64,000 nucleotides of DNA from Bradyrhizobium australiense (GTDB lineage: Bacteria > Pseudomonadota > Alphaproteobacteria > Rhizobiales > Xanthobacteraceae). The stretch is from assembly GCF_013114825.1 (NCBI RefSeq), contig NZ_JAAVLX010000010.1, positions 62,001 to 126,000 of the forward strand. The letters are read 5' to 3'. The notes beneath the pieces were generated by a model that had not been told where the DNA came from, did no database searches, and worked only from the letters and a program-made list of their open reading frames with translations. Positions 59,482 to 64,000 of the stretch are shown one piece after another; position 1 is the stretch's first letter, and each line of letters begins with the position of its first letter. Made by a program: the position numbers and the translations under genes.

Positions 59482-60162
59482 TCAGCGCATCCCGTCACGG
59501 ATCATGTATCCGGCGCCGCGGATCGTGTGCAGCAAGGGCCGATCAAAGCCCTTGTCGATCTTGGAGCGCAGCCGCGAAATATGCACGTCGATGACATTGG
59601 TCTGCGGATCGAAATGATAATCCCAGACGTTTTCCAGAAGCATGGTGCGGGTCACTACCTGACCGGCATGCTTCATCAGATATTCGAGCAGGCGAAACTC
59701 GCGCGGCTGCAGCGTCAGCTCGTCCTTGCCACGGACGACACGATGAGAAAGGCGGTCGAGCTCGAGATCGCCGACGCGGTAGGTGGTCTCTTCGGCCGGG
59801 CCGACATTGCGGCGCGACAGCACCTCGACGCGCGCCTGCAGCTCGGCGAATGAATAGGGCTTTGGCAAATAGTCGTCGCCGCCGGCGCGCAGGCCCTTGA
59901 TGCGGTCGTCGACCTGGCCGAGCGCGGAGAGGATCAGAACCGGCGTGCGATTGCCCTTCTCGCGCAAGCTCCCGATCACGGACAGGCCGTCGCGCTTGGG
60001 CAGCATGCGATCCACCACCAGCACGTCGTAATCGCCGCCTTCGGCCATCGACAGGCCCTCCTCGCCATCGCTGGCGAGATCGGCGACATGACCGACTTCA
60101 CGGAACGCCTTGACCAGATAGTCGGCGGACTCGCGGTCGTCTTCGATGATTAGCAGACGCAT
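59482..60162 (-). CDS. OmpR-family response regulator
   Basis: 226 residues from the ATG at 60162 (a GTG at 60183 is also open). The receiver has the acidic pair in MRLLIIEDDRESADYLVKAF, phosphoacceptor Asp in YDVLVVDRMLPKRDG, LILSALGQVDDRIKGL and KPYSFAELQARV. The OmpR winged helix reads LTLQPREFRLLEYLMKHAGQ, VVTRTMLLENVWDYHFDPQT, NVIDVHISRLRSKIDKGFDR, LHTIRGAGYMI. It follows degP on the same strand after 274 bases, the usual rhizobial order, in which a sensor kinase normally comes next. Here the kinase is missing at the expected place and the accessory region begins. Confidence 0.92.
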   Translation of the reverse strand: MRLLIIEDDRESADYLVKAFREVGHVADLASDGEEGLSMAEGGDYDVLVVDRMLPKRDGLSVIGSLREKGNRTPVLILSALGQVDDRIKGLRAGGDDYLPKPYSFAELQARVEVLSRRNVGPAEETTYRVGDLELDRLSHRVVRGKDELTLQPREFRLLEYLMKHAGQVVTRTMLLENVWDYHFDPQTNVIDVHISRLRSKIDKGFDRPLLHTIRGAGYMIRDGMR

Positions 60163-60436
60163 TTGCGGGGCAGTTGCGGTCACGGAAATGGGCTTTCTCT
60201 CACCATGGCGCGGCCGCCCTGCACATGCAAGGCGACCGGCCATACTCGCGATCAAGTGAAAAAAGCGGGCGATGAGGCTGGGGGACCTCACCGCCCTTAG
60301 GCCCTTCCGACGGAGGGGGGCGTATTCCGAAGGAAGGTTGCCTGAGGGAGCGAGTTTTGGACCCGCTCCCCGGAAGGAGACGTCGGCGGGGGCGACGAAT
60401 GCCGGCGAAACCTTCCATCTCGTATCTAGTCCTCGT

Positions 60437-62032
60437 TTAGCCCTTCGCCAGCGGCACCGCGACAAAGCGCGACGAACCGCCGCTCTTGACGCGCATGAGA
60501 ACGCTGTTCTTGTTCTCGGTGCGCGCGGCATCGATTGCCTGGCGAACCTCTCCGGCGCTGGTGACGCTCTTGCCGGCGACCTCAAGAATGACGTCGCCTT
60601 CCTTGAAGCCGCGTTCGGCCGCCGCGCTCTTCGGGTCGACCTCGGTGACCACGACGCCTTCCCTGCCGGCGCCGGCCACGCTGTTGGCGGGGGCCACTGT
60701 CAGGCCGAGCTTCGGCACGTCGGTTCCCTTGGTCGCGCTACCCTTGTCTTCCTTATCGATATCGGCCTTGGTCTCGATCGTGTTCGGCAACTGGCCGAGC
60801 GTGAGGTTGATGACCTTGTCCTGGCCCTTTTGCAGCACGTTGAGCTTGACCGAGGCGCCCGGCGCGAGGCCGCCGATGGTGCGGGCGAGTTCGCGGGCAT
60901 CCTTGACCGGCTCGCCGTTGACCGCGGTGATGACGTCACCGGACTGGATGCCGGCCTTGGCCGCCGGACCATTCGGCTGTGGCTCCGCCACCAGCGCGCC
61001 TTCCGCCTTCTTCATGCCGAGGCTGTCGGCGATGTCTGACGTCACCGGCTGGATCTGGACGCCGATCCAGCCGCGGCTGACCGACCCCTTGTCCTTGAGC
61101 TGGGCGATGACATTCTTGACCGTCGAGGCGGGAATCGAGAACGCGATGCCGACGCTGCCGCCGGACGGCGAGTAGATCGCGGTGTTGACGCCCATCACCT
61201 CACCGTTGGTGTCGAACGCCGGACCGCCGGAATTGCCCTTGTTCACGGGCGCGTCGATCTGGATGAAATCGTCATACGGACCGTTGCCGATGTCGCGGCC
61301 GGAGGCCGAGACGATGCCGGCGGTCACGGTGCCGCCGAGGCCGAACGGGTTGCCGACCGCGAGCACCCAGTCGCCGATCCGTGGCTTACTATCGGACAGC
61401 TTGGCGAACGGAAAATCCTTGCGGCCCTCGACCTTGATCAGCGCCAGATCGGTGCGCTGATCGGTGCCGATCACCTTCGCGGTGTAGGTCTTGCCGTCGT
61501 CCATGGTAACTTCGACCTTTTCGGCGCCGTCGACCACGTGATTGTTGGTCACGGCAAAGCCGTCAGGCGAGATGAAGAAGCCGGAACCCTGACCCGTCAC
61601 CGGGCCACGGCCGCCACGCGGTCCGCCGCGCAGGCCGGGCGGCAGGCCGTCCGGGCCGCCAAAGCGACGGAAGAAGCGCTCCATCGGCGAGCCTGGCGGG
61701 AACGGCGAGTCGTCGTCCTTGTTGGCGCTGTCATCCTTGGAACTCTTGTCGGCGATGTTGATCTTCACCGAGATCACCGACGGCTTCACGCGCTCGACAA
61801 TGTCGGCGAAGCCGATCGGCCGCTCGACCTTGCGGACCTCGTTGTTGACCTGCGCGTGCGCCGCGCTGGTGAAGACATCGATGGGGCCCTGCTGCGGCGA
61901 GAAGCCATACACGCCGGCGCCGAGGCCGGCGACGACGGAGGCCATCAGCGCGAATTTGCGGGCGGAGAACAGCGAACGGCGGGCTGCGCCGTACGACGGT
62001 AGCGAGGGAAGATCGACGGGACGTTCGGTCAT
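60437..62032 (-). CDS. degP: DegP/MucD-type periplasmic serine protease
   Basis: 531 residues from the ATG at 62032 (GGAGA upstream at 11 bases; an earlier in-frame Met at 62080 lacks one). A twin-Arg-like or anchor segment (AARRSLFSARKFALMASVVA) is followed by a Pro/Gly/Arg-rich loop. The trypsin domain has catalytic His in VTNNHVVDGAEKV, Asp in RTDLALIKVEGRKD and Ser in VNKGNSGGPAFDTNGEVMGV. Two PDZ domains follow (RGWIGVQIQPVTSDIADSLG with AGIQSGDVITAVNGEPVKDA; LTVAPANSVAGAGREGVVVT with RGFKEGDVILEVAGKSVTSA). It degrades misfolded envelope proteins. Confidence 0.95.
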   Translation of the reverse strand: MTERPVDLPSLPSYGAARRSLFSARKFALMASVVAGLGAGVYGFSPQQGPIDVFTSAAHAQVNNEVRKVERPIGFADIVERVKPSVISVKINIADKSSKDDSANKDDDSPFPPGSPMERFFRRFGGPDGLPPGLRGGPRGGRGPVTGQGSGFFISPDGFAVTNNHVVDGAEKVEVTMDDGKTYTAKVIGTDQRTDLALIKVEGRKDFPFAKLSDSKPRIGDWVLAVGNPFGLGGTVTAGIVSASGRDIGNGPYDDFIQIDAPVNKGNSGGPAFDTNGEVMGVNTAIYSPSGGSVGIAFSIPASTVKNVIAQLKDKGSVSRGWIGVQIQPVTSDIADSLGMKKAEGALVAEPQPNGPAAKAGIQSGDVITAVNGEPVKDARELARTIGGLAPGASVKLNVLQKGQDKVINLTLGQLPNTIETKADIDKEDKGSATKGTDVPKLGLTVAPANSVAGAGREGVVVTEVDPKSAAAERGFKEGDVILEVAGKSVTSAGEVRQAIDAARTENKNSVLMRVKSGGSSRFVAVPLAKG

Positions 62033-62342
62033 GTTTCTAAAATCTCCAGAGCGTGAATTCGAGGGTGCGGGGGCTGGCACCTGACACGACGGAAGATGGG
62101 GTTTGCCGCCTTACCGCGCGCTGGCTAGGGAATTAAACTTTTGTAATGCGGTGGCCTTATGCATGCGGCAGAATAGCGCAGGCAATCAATGGCTTAGCGC
62201 CGGCCGAAAAATGGTTTTTGGCGCCGAAACCGCCCCATCCTGGCCGAAAAAATACGTGGCCGGCGCCCGCCCGGATAGGAAGGGAAGATGCGGCGTGCGG
62301 AAACGCACGCGTCGTCGCGTCCCACCTCGTCTCGAACCCCGC

Positions 62343-62867
62343 TCAGCTCTTCTTCATCTTCAGCCTGCCCATGAAATCCCGCTTGCCGAGCGGCACGCCG
62401 TTGGTCCGCAGGATGTCGTAGGCTGTGGTCGCGTGGAAATAAAAGTTGGGCAGCGAGAACGACATCAGAAAACCCTCCGCGCTGAAGGGCAGCTTGTGAT
62501 CGCCGAGATGGAAGACGACATCGCGACCGCCGAGCGCATTGACTGCCTCCGGCGTCCAACCCTCCAGCGCCTCGCGGGTTTGCGCGACCAATCCCTGCAA
62601 TCCCGCATAATCGTACGGCGTCTTGGACGCGGGCGGACGAAATTCTCCGCTTTGCACGCCCTCGATCGCGCCGCGCGAATGCTGGGCGACCGAGATGATC
62701 TGGAAACGCAACGGCAGCATGTCGGGCGCCAGCCGCGCCTCGACCATCGTATCCGGATCGATGTTCTTTTCGCGGAAATGAACGAGACCGCGCTCGAGGA
62801 AGCCGCTGACGGCGTCAAGGGTCTGCAGATAATTTGCCACGGTGGCATCGTAGAGCGAAAAGGCCAT
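62343..62867 (-). CDS. DUF1993 family protein
   Basis: 174 residues, GGGGGGAG upstream. The layout matches DUF1993: MAFSLYDATVANYLQTLDAV, SGFLERGLVHFREKNIDPDT, RLAPDMLPLRFQIISVAQHS, LGGRDVVFHLGDHKLPFSAE, GFLMSFSLPNFYFHATTAYD, ILRTNGVPLGKRDFMGRL. The conserved HS, W/F and FHATTAYDILR segments resemble DinB-like four-helix bundles, and a metal site is possible. Cytosolic. Function unknown. Single gene between the ccm cluster and degP. Confidence 0.88.
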   Translation of the reverse strand: MAFSLYDATVANYLQTLDAVSGFLERGLVHFREKNIDPDTMVEARLAPDMLPLRFQIISVAQHSRGAIEGVQSGEFRPPASKTPYDYAGLQGLVAQTREALEGWTPEAVNALGGRDVVFHLGDHKLPFSAEGFLMSFSLPNFYFHATTAYDILRTNGVPLGKRDFMGRLKMKKS

Positions 62868-62980
62868 GTCCGGCTCCCCCCTGGGTTATGTTTATTTTGA
62901 CAGGGGAATGTCATAGCTGAAACCTACCCGCTTTCAACGGCGGGCTAGTTCTACTGCGTCATAGCTGCTCAAAACTTTAT

Positions 62981-63071
62981 CCTGAGGAGCCCGCAGGGCG
63001 GGCGTCTCGAAGGATGTAGGCCACAGGCGGGGCCTCATGGTTCGAGACCCGCTTCCCGCCTCACCATGAGG
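62981..63071. repeat. dispersed intergenic repeat of the CCTGAGGAG/CTCATGG type
   Basis: CCTGAGGAGCCCGCAGGGCG, GTCTCGAAGGATG, GGGGCCTCATGGTTCGAGAC and CTCACCATGAGG follow each other, with the outer arms complementary. This arrangement is a familiar, highly repeated intergenic element in Bradyrhizobium (from memory). One copy in this window. Confidence 0.75.
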
Positions 63072-63090
63072 AATTAATGACGCAGCGAGA

Positions 63091-63588
63091 CTAGGTCTTC
63101 TTGTCCGGCGCATCGGCTGCGAGCAAGCGCTCCAGCTTCGCCTCTTCCTCCTCCGTCAGATGCAACAGGGAAGGATCGGTCGCGTTGCCGGTGTTCGAGC
63201 GGCGGCGGCTATAGAAACAGAGTGCCAGTCCGCCTCCGACCAATGCGAGCGGCGGCAATAGCCACAGCAACAGCGTATGCGGACTGAAGCGCGGCTTCAG
63301 CAGCACGAACTCGCCATACCGCGCTACCAGAAAGTCGATCACCTGGCTGTCGCTGTCGCCGGAGGCGATCCGCTCGCGCACGAGAAGCCGCAGGTCGCGC
63401 GCCAGCGGCGCGTCGGAATCGTCGATCGACTGGTTCTGGCATACCATGCAGCGCAGCTCGCGCGACAGATCCCGCGCGCGGGCTTCCTTGGCCGGATCGA
63501 CCATGATCTCGTCGGGCTGCACGGCGTGAGCGGCCGGCGCGGCTGATACTGCGGCAGCAATGAACAGGCTGGCGAAGAGCTTCTTCAA
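63091..63588 (-). CDS. ccmH: cytochrome c maturation protein CcmH
   Basis: 165 residues from a TTG at 63588; GGAG lies seven bases upstream inside the ccmF stop region, and the signal peptide begins there (KKLFASLFIAAAVSAAPAA). CcmH carries the CxxC motif in ELRCMVCQNQSIDDSDAPLA, which reduces apocytochrome c before heme ligation. A membrane anchor follows (LLLWLLPPLALVGGGLALCF) and then a charged C-terminal tail (LTEEEEAKLERLLAADAPDK). It acts in the periplasm in System I with CcmF, whose stop lies 4 bases upstream. Confidence 0.93.
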   Translation of the reverse strand: MKKLFASLFIAAAVSAAPAAHAVQPDEIMVDPAKEARARDLSRELRCMVCQNQSIDDSDAPLARDLRLLVRERIASGDSDSQVIDFLVARYGEFVLLKPRFSPHTLLLWLLPPLALVGGGLALCFYSRRRSNTGNATDPSLLHLTEEEEAKLERLLAADAPDKKT

Positions 63589-63592
63589 CGGC

Positions 63593-64000
63593 TCACTCCG
63601 CCGGCTGCAGCGCGCGGGCGGCCTTGGCTGGCTTCGGCGCGCCAACGCGCAAGCGCCGGTCCGAGAGCGACAGCAGGCCGCCGAACGCCATCAGGACTGG
63701 TCCCCACCAGATCAGGAGCACCAGCGGCTTATGATAGATGCGCACCGCGATGGCGCCCTCGGCATTGATATCGCCGAGCGAAATATAGAGCTGGCTGGCG
63801 CCGCGGGTCAGCAGCGCGGCCTCGGTGGTCGATGAGCCGCGCGTGGTAAAGTTGCGCTTCGACGGCATCATCACCTGGAGCGTTTCGCCGTCTAGAGTAA
63901 CCGTGAACTGCGCGATCATCTCACGGAAGTTCGGTCCCTGCCGTTGCGTTATCTCGTCAAGCTTCAACCGATAGCCGGCGACGCTTGCGACATCGCGCGG
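63593..64000 (-). CDS. ccmF: C-terminal part of cytochrome c heme lyase subunit CcmF
   Basis: The frame continues past base 64000, so about 135 residues are visible. LQVMMPSKRNFTTRGSSTTE, AALLTRGASQLYISLGDINA, EGAIAVRIYHKPLVLLIWWG, PVLMAFGGLLSLSDRRLRVG are the family C-terminus: the periplasmic beta domain before the last membrane segment, then the span with the WWGP turn. CcmF handles heme and joins it to apocytochrome c. The stop is 4 bases before the TTG of ccmH, indicating one operon. Confidence 0.93.
   Translation of the reverse strand, partial: PRDVASVAGYRLKLDEITQRQGPNFREMIAQFTVTLDGETLQVMMPSKRNFTTRGSSTTEAALLTRGASQLYISLGDINAEGAIAVRIYHKPLVLLIWWGPVLMAFGGLLSLSDRRLRVGAPKPAKAARALQPAE

Noticed and set aside
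60272..61175. Long plus frames of 255 and 229 residues
   Set aside because: They are antisense to degP, whose catalytic motifs and PDZ domains establish the minus strand as coding; GC-rich third positions keep the opposite frames open.

Overview
This window reads as chromosomal DNA of a Bradyrhizobium-type alphaproteobacterium (Nitrobacteraceae). The basis is high GC, many short proteins typical of that group (CsbD, DUF6894, PRC-barrel, small exported proteins), and a right-hand block with the rhizobial order ccmF-ccmH-(DUF1993)-degP-response regulator. The genus is an inference from remembered families; no database was searched.

Layout. 1-8.7 kb: a partial gene leaving the left edge, a phaB relic, a DUF5602-like exported protein, a TAXI-type binding protein, two broken transposase genes (IS1182, IS110) and several very small membrane proteins. 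8.8-22.2 kb: an ArgE/DapE-like amidohydrolase, then an alpha-glucan locus (TreS-like, GlgE, maltokinase, and a broken GlgX facing them). The TreS-like gene is separated from glgE by about 4.6 kb of IS3 remnant, decayed genes and small orphans. 22-31 kb: small hypotheticals and a DNA-repair stretch in which polX and topoisomerase IB are broken but Ku is intact, then AAA-ATPase and integrase remnants. 31-37 kb: zinc-ribbon pair, HWE-type histidine kinase, PRC-barrel protein, stand-alone receiver, and two cysteine-rich exported proteins among copies of a short palindrome. 37-46 kb: decayed genes including an ATP-dependent DNA ligase, small exported proteins, an MBL-fold enzyme and SodC. 46-52 kb: three paralogous nucleotidyl-cyclase/TolB-like/TPR proteins. 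52.5-59.5 kb: IS110 fragment, AdaA-like regulator, PaaI-type thioesterase, a degenerate tRNA, a HEPN-like protein, an orphan AT-richer gene pair and a two-gene phage-type DNA-binding module. 59.5-64 kb: conserved backbone (OmpR-type regulator, DegP/MucD, DUF1993, CcmH, CcmF).

How it fits together. Nearly everything left of about 59.47 kb looks like accessory, decaying DNA: about eighteen genes carry frameshifts, stops or truncations, often one base in a run. The intact functional groups are TreS/GlgE/maltokinase for maltose-1-phosphate and alpha-glucan; Ku, AdaA and a degraded ligase for DNA repair; CsbD, SodC, the HWE kinase and PRC-barrel for stress; and the cyclase trio for signalling. The accessory segment ends directly behind the response regulator, where the cognate sensor kinase would be expected. 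No rRNA and no CRISPR array were seen.
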